Origin: Dolomedes plantarius
Lineage: Eukaryota; Arthropoda; Arachnida; Araneae; Dolomedidae
Assembly: GCA_907164885.2 (NCBI GenBank)
Contig: OU015501.1
Location: 27,796,132 to 27,860,131, forward strand
Direction of reading: 5' to 3'
Length of the DNA: 64,000 nucleotides
Part shown: positions 46,062-58,159 of the stretch, piece after piece
Position numbering within the stretch: the first letter of the stretch is position 1
Layout of the letters: each line of letters starts with the position of its first letter
The notes under the pieces: model-generated
The model's database searches: none
Told to the model about the DNA's origin: nothing
Seen by the model: only the letters and a program-made list of their open reading frames with translations
Program-made: the position numbers and the translations under genes

Positions 46062-46735
46062 CAGTGGCGTAGCGAGCATAACTGGCGCCCGGGGCACGAT
46101 ACCTTTGTGGCGCCCCCCCTGAAAAACATATAGTAATATAATATATAGACCCTATATTGGCGCCCTCGATAAACATATAATAACATAATATATAGACCTT
46201 ATATTGGCACTCCCCTTCCCCCGAAAAGCATATAGTAACATAATATATAGACCTTATGTTGGTGCCCTCCCCTAAAAACATATAGTAATATAATATATAG
46301 ACCTTATATTGGCGCCCCCCCCACAAAATAATATAGTAATATAATATATATACCTTATATTGGAGCCCCCCCACAAAATAATATAGTAATATAATATATA
46401 GACCTTATATTGGCGCCCCCCACAAAATAATATAGTAATATAATATATAGACCTTATATTGGCGCCCCCCCACAAAATAATATAGTAATATAATATATAT
46501 ACCTTATATTGGCGCCCTCCCCGAAAAACATATAGTAATATAATATATAAACCTTATATTGGGGCCCTCCCCTGAAAAACATATAGTAATATAATATATA
46601 GACCTTATATTGGCATCCTCCTCGAAAACATATAGTAATATAATATATGGATCTTACATTGGCGCCCCTCTGCGAGTGGCGCCCGGGGCATGATAGACCC
46701 CCTTGCCCCCCCCCCCCCCCTTTGCTACGCCACTG
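46062..46735. mobile_element. hAT MITE built from a minisatellite
   Basis: Ends CAGTGGCGTAGCGAGCATAA and, inverted, CAGTGGCGTAGCAAAG. Identical 8-bp flanks CATGAGGT at 46054-46061 and 46736-46743. Between the ends lie about eleven units of roughly 50 bp containing GACCTTATATTGGCGCCCCC and TAGTAATATAATATATA. Confidence 0.92.
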
Positions 46736-46744
46736 CATGAGGTC

Positions 46745-47485
46745 ATTGATAATGGTTTTACAAGTAAATGAGTTGTACACAGATGGATTATGATACTTAA
46801 CTCTGTGCAAGTAACTCAACATGGGTGGATTCTATGACTGGAAAGAGGCATCGTATCGGAAATATCACGGATGAAGTTCCGAGCTCCTGAATAATGAGCT
46901 CTAAATTCCCAGCGCAACTTCCGTGTAACATGATGAATTACGATCGTGTAAACCTAAGTATCAAGTCAAAATACTTATGATGATATATCTAAATATGAAA
47001 CATGAAACTCGATATTTTAAATTTGAGATGCAAATGGACTGGTCTCGTGTATCCCCCCTCCCGCTTTTACACTCATATTAGTGAATAGTTTAAATTCAGA
47101 GCTATAAAAGAGAAGAATCTCTTACAGAATACGGAAAGTAATACCGAACCAGACACCCAAAGCATCCTTTAGTGCTGTATCAGAGAAGATCAAGGTTTTC
47201 CACTTGACGTAGGTATCTCAAAAAGACAATTCATTGTCGAAGTACTTAAACGTACTCTGATTGGCAGCTGTTTTATTCTTCTGGTTCTGAGGCGCTGTGT
47301 TTTCGGAAACTTTGTTATGTCTATCTGCCGTAATCACGCCATGCTTCCGTTTCGTGTTTTTTATCGTTTACTGATGTATATGGATTAGCATGCAAATTTA
47401 TCAACTGTTAATCTAATATCTATTCAAAAACTTTTCTCATTTCTTCAATACGCATGGAGGTGTTTTGAGTGTGGTTGAAAGGTGG
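46745..47485. other. No gene seen
   Basis: No motif or terminal repeats recognised. Confidence 0.45.
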
Positions 47486-47487
47486 TA

Positions 47488-48220
47488 CAGTAGAGTCCCG
47501 ATAATCCGAAATGATTGGGACCAGACCCTTTTCGGATTAACGAATTTTTCGGATTAAGCGAAATCATTCTTAAAATATACTTAAATTACATAATAACGTT
47601 TGATTACATAAATATTACATATTACGTGTGATTACACAGTTTATTTTATAAGGTCTGTCTAAACATTACCAAATTTCGGGACGAAATGGATGATAAGAGA
47701 GCGGAACGCTGCCTAGTATAGTATAGTAGAGTGTAAGTTGCTCATTCAGTAGAGTGTAAATTTTAGACGGTCAGTAGATTGTTGAAATGCTTTTGAAAGA
47801 ACCTGTTAAAGTCTCAGACGAGAGTAAAGGTGAAGCAGACGGTTACAGCGAGCAGGGGGTATCTCACTCAGACGCCGCGGCTGCATTTGATGTAGCGCTA
47901 CGCTACGTAGAGTAAAACTCCGCCGCGACCAGAGCGGACACCATTTTTCTGACGCGTTGACATAATTTGGCTTCAAGGAAGAGGTATTCTTCTCTTATAA
48001 TCGACAAAATATTTAACAAATTTTTTTCAAACCAATGTAGTTCGATAATAATTAGTTCAGTACATTGTCTAACTTTGAATTTTCTAGTAATTTTCAGCAA
48101 TGTAATTTATATTACTTAGTATCACTGTGGTTTTATTGTAACTTTAATTCTGTTTGACTTTTGGTTTCGGATTAAGCGGACTTTCGGATTACCGAAGTTC
48201 GGATTATCGGGACTCTACTG
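47488..48220. mobile_element. pogo/Tigger MITE, 733 bp
   Basis: TA at 47486-47487 and 48221-48222. Perfect 23-bp inverted ends beginning CAGTAGAGTCCCGATAATCC. Subterminal CGGATTA motifs on both sides. No transposase. Confidence 0.92.
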
Positions 48221-48222
48221 TA

Positions 48223-49775
48223 GTTTGATTTTTACATTAATTTAACAATTGATCCGTTTGCATTTAAATATTTGCGTTATGTAATTGCAATCATATATTA
48301 TAATATATAAGTAAATATTTCTATAAATTTTTACAGTAGTGTTAAAGTATTTTGCGTCTAAATACTGCCGTGTAAATAATATCGTGGTTAGTACGATAAC
48401 TACAAAACATAGCATTGTCTACAACTACACATAAAAATTTTGATTTTCAAACAATTATCACGTTTTAAAATTTTTTTTTCTAATAATTGTAGTTCCTACT
48501 AAAAGTCAGTTACCGGACTGCCTAATAAAGCAAATGCACCAAATTTCAGCATATAAGGAAGTGAGTTTATCATAATCCTAATAATTTTCACCAACATAAA
48601 ATATTCTTTTCAGCAATAAATCTTTTAAAGTAACATCACCCCATTTCCATGACCGAATACTTGACAGGTACTCACAAGATGCTTGTGGAATATAAATACG
48701 CTGTAAATATAAACTTTTTAAATCAATAAAAATGTGCAAAATTTGCAAACTGTTTGCGGCTACACAGGTGTAGCCTTTCGACAGACCAAGAGAATTAGCG
48801 GCGATTACTGCTCACTAAATCAAGGTCTTTGATAGGCGAAATTATGATCCCCGTGGTTAAGCGTGGGAGAAGGTTAAACGCTTCTATATAACTTAAAGGA
48901 AGAGGGGTGATAAAATTGCGAACATGAAGTTGTCTTTAGAGATAGTCCATGTCAGGACGATATAATCAAATAAGGTCTATCTGGAAAAAATTGCAAAATA
49001 TACAGATAGTGCAATAATCCGTAATTCACAGGCTTCTTTTCATCCTTACTTTAATAGTGGTACCCCCCAATTCCTCCATCAATTTGTTTTCTTATCCCAA
49101 CGTCTTGATATACTTTGTACTTTAAAATATGCAGTTTCGTACAATTTTAAATTTATTTTACGTATCTATAAGTTTATGTTGAATAGTACAGGTTTCAATA
49201 ATAGGATTATCCTGGTTTAAAATAATTTAATATTCTATTTACACATGCATACTCAATAATAAAATCGATAATTTATTTACAAAATTATATGTAAATAATA
49301 TGTTTAATACAGTATTTGAGTCCTTGAGACTCAAATACTGTACATTACTCAAATACTAATAAATGATTTGAAAAGTACTACCTCTAATTTCCTCTGCTTC
49401 TCGTTTTCTCTTTCATTCCATATTTCTTACTTCACCTGATATTAGCATCTCTTTTGCTATTTTTAACATTCAGGGATGTAGAAAAGCCTAATTTGGATAA
49501 CTGATAGAAAATTACAACAGTTTAACTGGAGCTTTTTTTAATTGTATTTTTGAGGCTCTCCGTTTTTAATGTTTATCTAGAACGTACAAACTTCTATAAA
49601 CTTTCATAATTCAGTTCCTCCTGCTCTATTTATATATTTAAGTTTCTAAGCCGACTTTTTGGGCAGTCCGTGAGAGAAAACTACTGCATCAATTTACTTC
49701 ATTTTGGTCTTAAACTTTAAACGAAAGATTGTAATCTGTAGATTTGTCAAATTTGGTTTTTGTAACCGCAATTTC
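48223..49775. other. AT-rich stretch, no gene seen
   Basis: A short inverted pair (GAGTCTCAAGGACTC-type, 49316-49345) is the only structure noted. Confidence 0.5.
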
Positions 49776-49777
49776 TT

Positions 49778-50092
49778 TTAATTAGTGGTAATTTACAATT
49801 GAAAATTGATTTCTACGCATGCTCAGTGGAATGTTTAAATCTGGCTTTAGAAACTCACTGTTTCTGCGCATGCTCAGTGACATGTTTTAATGATAAACAT
49901 GTTTATTCCGAGGAGTCTCTCTAGATTTCTCTCTGCCATTTTTTTATGATAATTATGTTTGTGAAATATAAGATTAATCCCGATGGAAATTATTTATTTC
50001 GCTCTGTTTAATTAGCGATAATTTACAATTGAAAAAATTGCTTTCTGCGCATGATCAGTGACATTTTTAAATCTGGCTTTAGATACTCACTA
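49778..50092. repeat. Diverged direct repeat, two copies
   Basis: About 82 bp at 49778-49859 recurs at 50008-50092 (ATTTACAATTGAAAA, GCGCATG-TCAGTG, AAATCTGGCTTTAGA), offset 230 bp. A partial third GCGCATGCTCAGTGACATG lies at 49866. Confidence 0.85.
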
Positions 50093-50291
50093 AGCATGAG
50101 GCTGCTTATACGCATTAATTTGTTTTTGTGCATTATTATGATTTTCAGTATTTGGCAATGATGTGTTGAGTATAATTTGTGTATTAGTACATTTATTTAC
50201 TAACTAACCGTCCTGTTTTGACGGGTACCAACTAGTTTGATTGATGTTTGATTGACAATGAATGAGTGCAGTATAGGCAGATTTGTATTAA

Positions 50292-50917
50292 CCCTCAAAC
50301 CGGCCCACCGGTCATTATGACCGGCAGCGGTGAACTAAGGGGTGGGGCAGGAGTGGGGAGAGGCGTGAACGCTTGGCTGGCTCTGACATCCTCAGTCAGT
50401 TCCTGGATATCAGGGAGAGCACATCAGGGTTTCACAAATGCTAGCCATTTGCCAGTAAGTTGCAATTTTGTAAAAGTATGGCGGTCAAAATGACCAGTAG
50501 ACCTATTATTGCCATTGAGCAATAACAGGCCTACCGGTCCTGCTAGGAATGGTCCTGATAGGGAATTCAGAGTTCTGTGCGATTTTTTAAAGTATCATGT
50601 GAAGCCTTGACACCACTCTTCTCTACCTCAATCACTGGCAGGCTAATTTTTCGAGCAATTATGTCTGAGAAACATTGTGCAATTTTTCTAAGAGCCCTAC
50701 GATTTGATGTAGAAAACAGATCAAAATAAATTGAACAAATAAGTGTACATGATTTTTTTCCTCACTGTTCATCACTAATATAAATCAAACAACCCTGTGC
50801 ACAATATCAACATGCAGTTCCATCATAATAACGCAAAAATAACAGCTTTTTAGGCTTAGGGGTCAATTTGGCCGATAGTCCTGATAGTGGCAACAAATTC
50901 ATGGGCCGGTTTTAGGG
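50292..50917. mobile_element. piggyBac-type MITE, 626 bp
   Basis: TTAA on both sides (50288-50291, 50918-50921). Ends CCCTCAAACCGGCCCA and, inverted, CCCTAAAACCGGCCCA. TTAA target and CCC ends are the piggyBac rule. No transposase. Confidence 0.88.
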
Positions 50918-51023
50918 TTAATAATGAACAACTTTTAGTAATATGAGTAAAATGTATTATACTGCTACTCATCGCTATATCTTGCTGCACCCCGTTTGAA
51001 TAGAACTGGACTGTGTGTGTGTG

Positions 51024-51374
51024 CCCGAGGTAGCTTAGTAGTAGCGCTTTGGCTTTTGGTGTTGAGCGTGCTCGAATCGAATCCCGACAAGCGCTATTAA
51101 TTACACTCAGTGTCTAGCCCAGATATTGGCACGTTAAATCCGTAGACCCGAAAGGTCCCTCTATGAGGTCAGAGAGGGTGGGAGACGGTACGATCCCCAC
51201 GAATGTCACCCTTGGCGGTGTTCGGAGAAAATTGAGGGGGCACCTGGCTAAATCAGCCTCGAACAGTTGTGGTGGCATTATAAACCGGAGCCCCACCCCT
51301 CAGCCCGCTACCCTTTATGGACCTGGTGTGGAATACTTCCTGCCACGGGGCATTTGAAACAACAATAACAACAC
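51024..51374 (+). mobile_element. tRNA-derived SINE (family B), full length
   Basis: Head: GAGGTAGCTTAGTAGTAGCG (A box) and CTCGAATCGAATCCCGAC (B box). Body as at 16963-17221, including TATAAACCGGAGC. Tail CAACAATAACAACACC. About 350 bp in all. Confidence 0.82.
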
Positions 51375-51759
51375 CACACACACATATATATATATAATCA
51401 GATTTTTATACCTTTCATAATGTTATTCCAAGTAAATCACTCAAACAGAAAAAAAATTAGGTTTTTTACACTTTCTATTTGGTTTTTTGTCTTATTCAAA
51501 CATTTATGTACTTGAGTATAAATAATATTATACACGTTGCTGTGAGAGAAAATAGTCACAAATATGATCAAATACTTACTCGTTTATCAAATATAATACA
51601 CATATATATTTTTATTTTTTGTATTTCTAATGGCGGGTTACAAGACTATATATAAATAAAAACAAAAACAAACAAACAAAAGAGAACTGAAACGTCCATG
51701 AACCCAAAAAGTTTCCTAGTTATCCAATATATCTTCCACATTGGAAAAAGAGGTAGAGA

Positions 51760-52600
51760 GGGGCAACTCAATATATGGGTAAAGTCCATGTCCGATTAAA
51801 GAGCTTGCAAAAGGGTACTGAGACGTTATTTATATGGCAAATATGTTTCAGTAAGCGATCATGGCCCCTCATTAGGCGAAACAAGGCGACTGCTTTCTAC
51901 CTCGGCCGCTCTGGGACATCAGCAATTTTGTTCCCCCATATCTTTTGTAAACTCCTTGACAACAATTCTTGTGAGAGGGAGTTCCCAAAAGTCTCCTTTA
52001 CAAGCAACTTTAGTGAGTTGTTTATGACCTCATTATTGGATGGTTGAGGGACAGAACACCTTTCTTAGCCAGGGCGTTGGCCAGCTCGTTGCCCCTGATG
52101 CCGCAGTGGATTGGTATCTACTGCAGAGCTATCTCCCTACCATTATTGTGGATTTTGTCCAATAGTAATTGACACCTATATACATCAAGTGACTTGGGGA
52201 CACCGCAGGAGCCAATAGCTTGAAGAGCTGCCCGAGAGTCGCTAAGGGTGACCACTTTAGAGAAATTATTTATCGGGCATAAAAGTTGGCCCACAGCAAT
52301 ACGAATTGCTGCTATCTCCCCACCAAAGGCTGTTTTATGTGTCATTACAGGTGCATAAAATGAAAAAAGATCACAGTTGACCCCTGCACGAATATTTATA
52401 CAATTTTGTGCAGTCTGTAAATATATGAAGCCAGTCTTCCTCGGGATAGCGTGATCTGACTATTTCGAAGAACAAAGGTAATAAAACACCTTCGTTAGTA
52501 TCACCCTTAATTGTCCTTTGATAAAGTTGATACAGACATAATAATCCGTTAAATCTAATGGATTACGAGAGGGATGCGAAAATTCAGCATCGAAATTTAA
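51760..52600 (-). pseudogene. LINE ORF2 C-terminal part: RNase H domain
   Basis: Minus-strand translation: NCINIRAGVNCDLFSFYAPV, KTAFGGEIAAIRIAVGQLL (Glu of the active site), FSKVVTLSDSRAALQAIGS (Asp), IPIHCGIRGNELANALAKKG (the HxGxxGNExAN/D block). Further on, ALFRLMRGHDRLLKHICHIN continues into a Cys-containing region and fades by 51770. The first RNase H Asp (DGS) is not readable. A stop sits at 52119 and further stops and frame changes follow. RNase H removes RNA during LINE second-strand synthesis. The upstream reverse transcriptase is not attached here. Confidence 0.85.
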
Positions 52601-52609
52601 ATTTAATAT

Positions 52610-54590
52610 CTTTTAACAAAGATGATAAATTATATTCCATCTTAAAGCTTTCTATTTAATTCCTTCTAACCAAGTACTTTCTGAAATTAGTCTATGCTAT
52701 GATCAAAGTTTCCGCTCAGTAGTCAGAGAATCACTGTCCCAAAGTGAGAAGCAATCCGGATGTCTAACTATTGTTTTCCAAAGTAGTATAGCCTTTTCTT
52801 CGATTAGAGACTTGATAGGTCTGTTATTTGGGCTAAACTTCCTTATCTGTGTCATTTATCGCCAAGAGGATTTCGCGCCAATCCTTGTGGCACGGTTTGT
52901 TCTACTCCCCTCGGAAGAGCCGCGATAGGTTACGTCACAAGGGTTGCTGTAATAGTAAGGCGACCGGTTCAGAAGGATCAAATGTCAATACTGCAGACCT
53001 CCCTTCAGAAGAGACCTGAGACCGGTTTTAAGGTTGCTGTCTCGGGGAGGTTGATTCTCAAAATGAGGGGTCGGGGATAATCAACACCCCAGTACTATTT
53101 CCCAAGGAAAGTATTTATCGCTCTTTAGGCATTAAGAAAATTATTCAGGTGTTTAACTATTTAGGCTTTAAGAAAACCATCGCATGTTTTGATTTCCATT
53201 TTCATGTAATCAACGTATTTTGGGACTTTTTACCCTGCATCGTATTACTTACTACTTCCCGAAGTAATGTACGGGAGTTTCAGAAAACCTCAATAAAATT
53301 TAGAGTCATGTTTATTTTTATAAATACTGGATCATACAAAAATTTATTATTATAGATACAGATTTCAAGGTATTTGGGTTTTGCAACTGTTATCTTTTCT
53401 TTCGCCAAAGAGACGCGATCTTTTTCGGTAATTTTGTTTTCATTCAAGGGGTCTCAGGAGTCTTACTTTTTTACTGAAGGTGCAATTTAGCATCATGTCA
53501 CATTTAGTTTTATTTCTCACTCCCTACAAAACATAAATACATGAAATTTTTGCCACTGAAAGCTTAATATATGTTCTATGCAGAATAATTATTTCAATAT
53601 TCTACAACTGGTATTTTAATTAATTTTTAATTTTTAATTTTGATGAAAATTTTAAAATTGTGTATTGGCTTGCATCCATTGCGCGCAAGACTGTAGCAAA
53701 ACTATTGGTTCTAGAGTCCCAAAAAATATTGATAATACTGTAAAACTAATGTATATTTAACGTATACTCCATTTTTCACCAACTTCTTTCCTCCAATCAA
53801 AGAATGATGGTCACTTATGGGATCACGTATAGGAGGTGCCAATTGCTTTCCCACGTTCCGTGGGATATACATGATACAGGTATTTTGTTTACCGTAGTCT
53901 CCTGACATATGGAGTTTGTTGTTAACAAACTACAGATGTGAAAAGGAGCTGATTCATTTATAATGACAAGACTTAGTATTTAAAAAGTTTTAATGATGTT
54001 TATATTTTACTCCTGGAAATAATTGAGGATAATAGCTAAAAGAAAAATAAATTTCCTTAAAATGAAATGATTTTTTGGACGAGCATAGTGAGTTCTTTCT
54101 AACACACAACGACCCATATTTTGTGAATTGATTTTTCCGAAAATTACGACGACTGAAAAGCTGAAATTCGGCATGCATGCTCTAAATTTAATGTAGATTT
54201 TCAGAACTTAATAGAGTGTTTCTAACTTTTGTCTTTAAAAAGATATTTTTATGGTCTCTTTTCGCGAGACAGTTACGAGAATGTAGAATATAACGTTTTT
54301 TTAACGTCAAAACAAAATCGTTATAAAAACGTCTTTACTTGAGAACGAATAGCAAAATCGCAAATAATTTATGTTAAATAAGGACAATAATTTTAATATC
54401 TCTCCCTACGTAAAAAATGATTGCAAAAAAGACACAACTCTAGTATAATTTTACCCCAATTTCCCCCTCCAAATATCGGAGGAATAGAACTGCCCTTTAA
54501 AAGCGCCGGCCTTAGTTATTGCGGGGCCCAACCGCAGAAATTGGGATTAAAAATATAATGTACAGATATTTTGACAAAAATATAATTGCA
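52610..54590. other. No gene seen
   Basis: 52700-53100 is of balanced composition and may be retroelement-derived leader sequence. The rest is AT-rich. Confidence 0.4.
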
Positions 54591-54594
54591 CACT

Positions 54595-54765
54595 GCCCTG
54601 TGGCGGCGTTGTTGTACAGCGCGCTGGCTTTCGGTGCTGAGGGTGCTCGGATCGAATCCCGGCGTTGCGCCACCGAAAATGCCTCCGTTTATGTCGTCCC
54701 TTCTTAGGGAGTAATGCTGGTCCGCCTATATGGCGCCCCCATAATAAAATGGCCAGCAATAGCTG
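54595..54765 (+). mobile_element. tRNA-derived SINE (family D), plus
   Basis: Head TGTGGCGGCGTTGTTGTACA and GCTCGGATCGAATCCCGGCG (B box), tail TAGGGAGTAATGCTGG, TATGGCGCC, ATAATAAAATGGCC shared with 34680-34868. The head resembles family B. Confidence 0.75.
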
Positions 54766-54808
54766 CGGTGTATTATAGGCGAATGTCACTTGTCATGACA
54801 CTTGAATG

Positions 54809-54842
54809 ACACTTGTCGTGAATGTCTTAACGACAAGTGTCT
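54809..54842. repeat. 12-bp perfect hairpin
   Basis: GACACTTGTCGT pairs with ACGACAAGTGTC across 10 bases; CACTTG also recurs just upstream. Confidence 0.9.
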
Positions 54843-54890
54843 CCGCATTGGTTTTAAAACAATAATTACACACTTTGTGTGTCATTTTTA

Positions 54891-55765
54891 CATATGAGCT
54901 GTTATATTTGAAAGTGGTGTAAGTCCACTTTATAAAAAATGAGTTAACGGTAATTTTAGTAAGATATAGACACCTTCTCTTCATATTTATAATCAGACTT
55001 TCAATGGAGTACGATTTTTTCATAAAGTAAACAAAATAATTTTGGCTATAAAATGTTATCGAAATTTTTTTTTTTAAAGTGGAATAAGTCCATTCCTAAT
55101 AATTATAATTCAAGCAACTTGCTTATTGCAATTATTATTGATTATTACGACTTCAGTGTACACTACGCTTTAGCATATATTACTTAGTCTCTTAAAAACA
55201 ACATCGTTAACAAGATAACGGTATTATTGTTCTAATTAAGTGGTCAGAAGTAATTTCACTGATTTTGTTTGGTTTTCTTTCGCAACTGTATTTTACTGTT
55301 TGGTTTGTGTTTCTTATACTAATAGATTGCAGCGTGAGTATTATTTAAATATAGTTGTTATTAAAGCAGAAAATCACAGTTTTAGATAAATAATATTTCA
55401 TACAGTTGTTACAATGTGTTCACATACCTATAAAAAAGACGATAATATGTCAGTTTGGTCTGATAGTGATGTTGGTAAGTAAGAATTTACATTAAAAAAT
55501 CCATTTCAGGGAAGCTAATGTATATAAAAATATGGAATTGAATTTCCACTTGTTTTTATTTTTTATAATATGTTATTTTTGAAAGTGGTATAAGTCCATT
55601 TGGAGCTAAAAAAATCGTTTATTTTTTTAAATTCATTATCAAATATTCATTATCAAATATTCATTATTATCAAATATTTTTAAACTCATTCAAATACAAA
55701 CCTTTAAATATCTCGATACATGAAAAAATGGACTTATACCACTTTCAAAAATAACAGCTCATATG
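54891..55765. mobile_element. MITE, 875 bp, TTA target, repeated internal motif
   Basis: TTA at 54888-54890 and 55766-55768. Inverted ends of about 41 bp starting CATATGAGCTGTTAT. The motif GAAAGTGGTATAAGTCCA occurs in both ends and again near 55073 and 55579. No coding sequence. Confidence 0.78.
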
Positions 55766-55769
55766 TTAA

Positions 55770-56575
55770 AGCCATTTCAGTTTAGACATATTTTTAATTT
55801 TACAGATCAAATAGGTTCAACTGGCTAGGTCGGCCCAGCCCTTTAAAGTGTGCTACCCTAATGACCTCTTCTAATGAAAATTCACAATTAACTTTATCAA
55901 CACTATAAAATTTTCCCATTTTCCGCAATTTGAATAAGGAAAATTTTCTTCAAACTTTAATTTCCCCCTCTTTGAAATAGTTTCTCATAACTTGATTTTT
56001 GTTAGCTATATTTTTGGCGAGTTTAAAAGTTAATAAAACCGGGAAAGATGTTTTGCTTGGTTGCAAATTTATACCTTGGAAAATAGACTTCAGAAATCAG
56101 CATTTAAACATTTCAGATTATACAGCACATCACGGCAGTTAATATTCCAAAAGGTATAATAGTTCCAATAGTTAATATAGTGTTTAAAATTTCCTTTCAA
56201 TTGTAACTGCAGATGTGTATTTCTCCCCATCTGTTTCTTGTAAACACTGCCTTTTCTTATAAACCATTGCCAATCGGCAGAAAAACACCTGTTCGACTCT
56301 TCCTTGGGACAAATGCCGATATTTGGCGAAAAGTGGGGGATGTTTGGTGACAATCTCTTTATCTCTCGTTGACCTTCGCTTCAACGTTCCACCCCTCATC
56401 GAAAAAGAACTCTCCCCAAGTGACCAGTTTCTCAGGAATCTTCTCTTCAGAGGTAACCAGTACACAGATTTTTATCAGCCATACAGGTGACCACTTGTCA
56501 ATACAAAGATTTTTATCAGCTGTACAGGTGACCACTATTCAGTTCTTCGATTCTTTTCGCACTTGAGTTTCAACT
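55770..56575. other. No gene supported; short tandem pair
   Basis: GATTTTTATCAGC-TACAGGTGACCA is present twice (about 56467 and 56509). A 93-codon minus frame at 56184-56465 matches nothing I know. Confidence 0.4.
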
Positions 56576-56583
56576 GTGAGTTT

Positions 56584-56670
56584 TTGCACGTGTTCTTGGT
56601 AATTGTATGATTTTCTAATCTGATTCTCTTTAGTTTGTATATTTTACTTGAACAATATAGGATATTTGTA

Positions 56671-56707
<37 letters not shown>

Positions 56708-56930
56708 AAATATATATTTATATTAAATTCAAATAGATTGCTTAAACTTTTAGCGTAAATATTTTGCACGTGTCGGTAATCTTTTAACCTGATTATCTTT
56801 AATTTATATATTTTATTTTAGCTTAATATACTTATACATAGCTATTTATACATATATAGCATAATATAGTAATATATAATATATTTATGTTAAGTTGAAA
56901 TAGATTAAATTAGACTGTTAAATAAATGAA
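56584..56930. repeat. Diverged tandem duplication, about 180 bp
   Basis: TTTGCACGTGT...GATTTTCTAATCTGATTCTCTTTAG...ATATTTTA at 56584 is repeated in worn form from 56763. A (TA)n tract lies in the first copy at 56674-56704. Confidence 0.75.
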
Positions 56931-57119
56931 CTTATTTTTAACTTTATTTGAAGTGATTGGGTTTGTCAATTGACTATTATTTTAGAAATTTATTTTTGCT
57001 TTATAAAAAAATTAAAGTTTACAACTAAGTTTTATTTATTACTAAATTTCTTTATACTCTTATTTTATTAAAAAAAGTAAATAAATAATCTGTGTTGCAT
57101 GTTATCGGCGATAAGCGAT

Positions 57120-57344
57120 GAGTAGCGCTAAGGTTTAAGAACCAGTCCTACCCACGTGCCATACAAAGAGCTTGGGGTAAACAAAAACGGCGTTACGTTT
57201 GGCGTGAAAAATTTGGCTTGGTGACCAGGGGCACAGATAGGAAAGCTGTTCCGTTATTTGTTCACACCATCATAGTATCTATTGGTGTAGATTTCACTGA
57301 ACCAGTAATCAAGCGTAACGCTTGAACCTGAAATTTCTCTAGAG
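57120..57344 (-). pseudogene. LINE ORF2 fragment, RT to RNase H linker (part 1)
   Basis: Minus-strand LEKFQVQALRLITGSVKSTP followed by IDTMMV matches the LEKVQNQALRLITGA-x-K(S/T)TP segment between reverse transcriptase and RNase H in arthropod LINEs. It is cut at 57344 by a hAT MITE. The preceding codons are found beyond 63770 and read in frame with it. Confidence 0.8.
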
Positions 57345-57590
57345 CAGCGGTTCCTAACCGGTGGGTCGCGGAAGTGTTACAGGTGGGTCGTGACTTGATC
57401 CTAAAACTATCAGAAACCATCAAATAAACCATCAGAAAAGATAAGAAAAATCGAAACAAATTGAATTGTGTTTTGATTGTTTTCCTAGTTCTTGATTTTT
57501 GGCATCTGGGGCAGACAACAGAACCATTACATCCCTCCCAGATGACTCACACAGTCACACAGGTGGTGCACACTCTGGCAACGCCGCTCC

Positions 57591-57638
<48 letters not shown>

Positions 57639-57781
57639 CAATATTTGATGGTAAATTATATATACATAAGGAAGGGATACGATACAAATAAGGTTTTTTA
57701 CTCCAACATGGACCGATGGACCGTGGAGGTATTCCGATAAGGAAAGGTGGGTCGCGAGCTGAAAAAGGTTGGGACCCACTG
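57345..57781. mobile_element. hAT MITE, 437 bp
   Basis: Flanks CTCTAGAG at 57337-57344 and 57782-57789. Ends CAGCGGTTCCTAACCGGTGG and, inverted, CAGTGGGTCCCAACCTTTTT. GGTGGGTCGCG subterminal motifs at both sides. Holds a (TA)n tract at 57594-57634. Confidence 0.92.
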
Positions 57782-58159
57782 CTCTAGAGTCTAGAGCAGG
57801 GGTTCCCAAACTTATTTGACCTACCGCCCCCTTTTCAGAGAAAAAATTATTCACCGCCCCCCCTGGAAATTTTCCATTCTATGCGAGTAAACAGAGATAC
57901 AATGACAAATTTTCGGCCTTTTATGTATCTATTTTTCTACCTATATAGAACATAGTAAAGAAATATGTTGTTGTAAATAAGACACCTTGAAGCTTGAAAC
58001 TATAAAATTAGTCCTTAAAATCAACAATAGTTACATTCGCATTACATACCAAAAATTAAGATGGCGAAGGATAATAACCATTTGATAAAAATTACAAATA
58101 ACAGTAATATGAAGGTTTGTGCATAGCAATCAATTTATTTATATTCGGCTCTATTTTAA

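Noticed and set aside
46039..46822. Overlapping frames rich in YYITICF
   Set aside because: Translation of the 50-bp minisatellite in the hAT MITE.
51024..51090. tRNA gene
   Set aside because: A and B boxes are present, but the acceptor stem does not close and the sequence continues into a SINE body found elsewhere.
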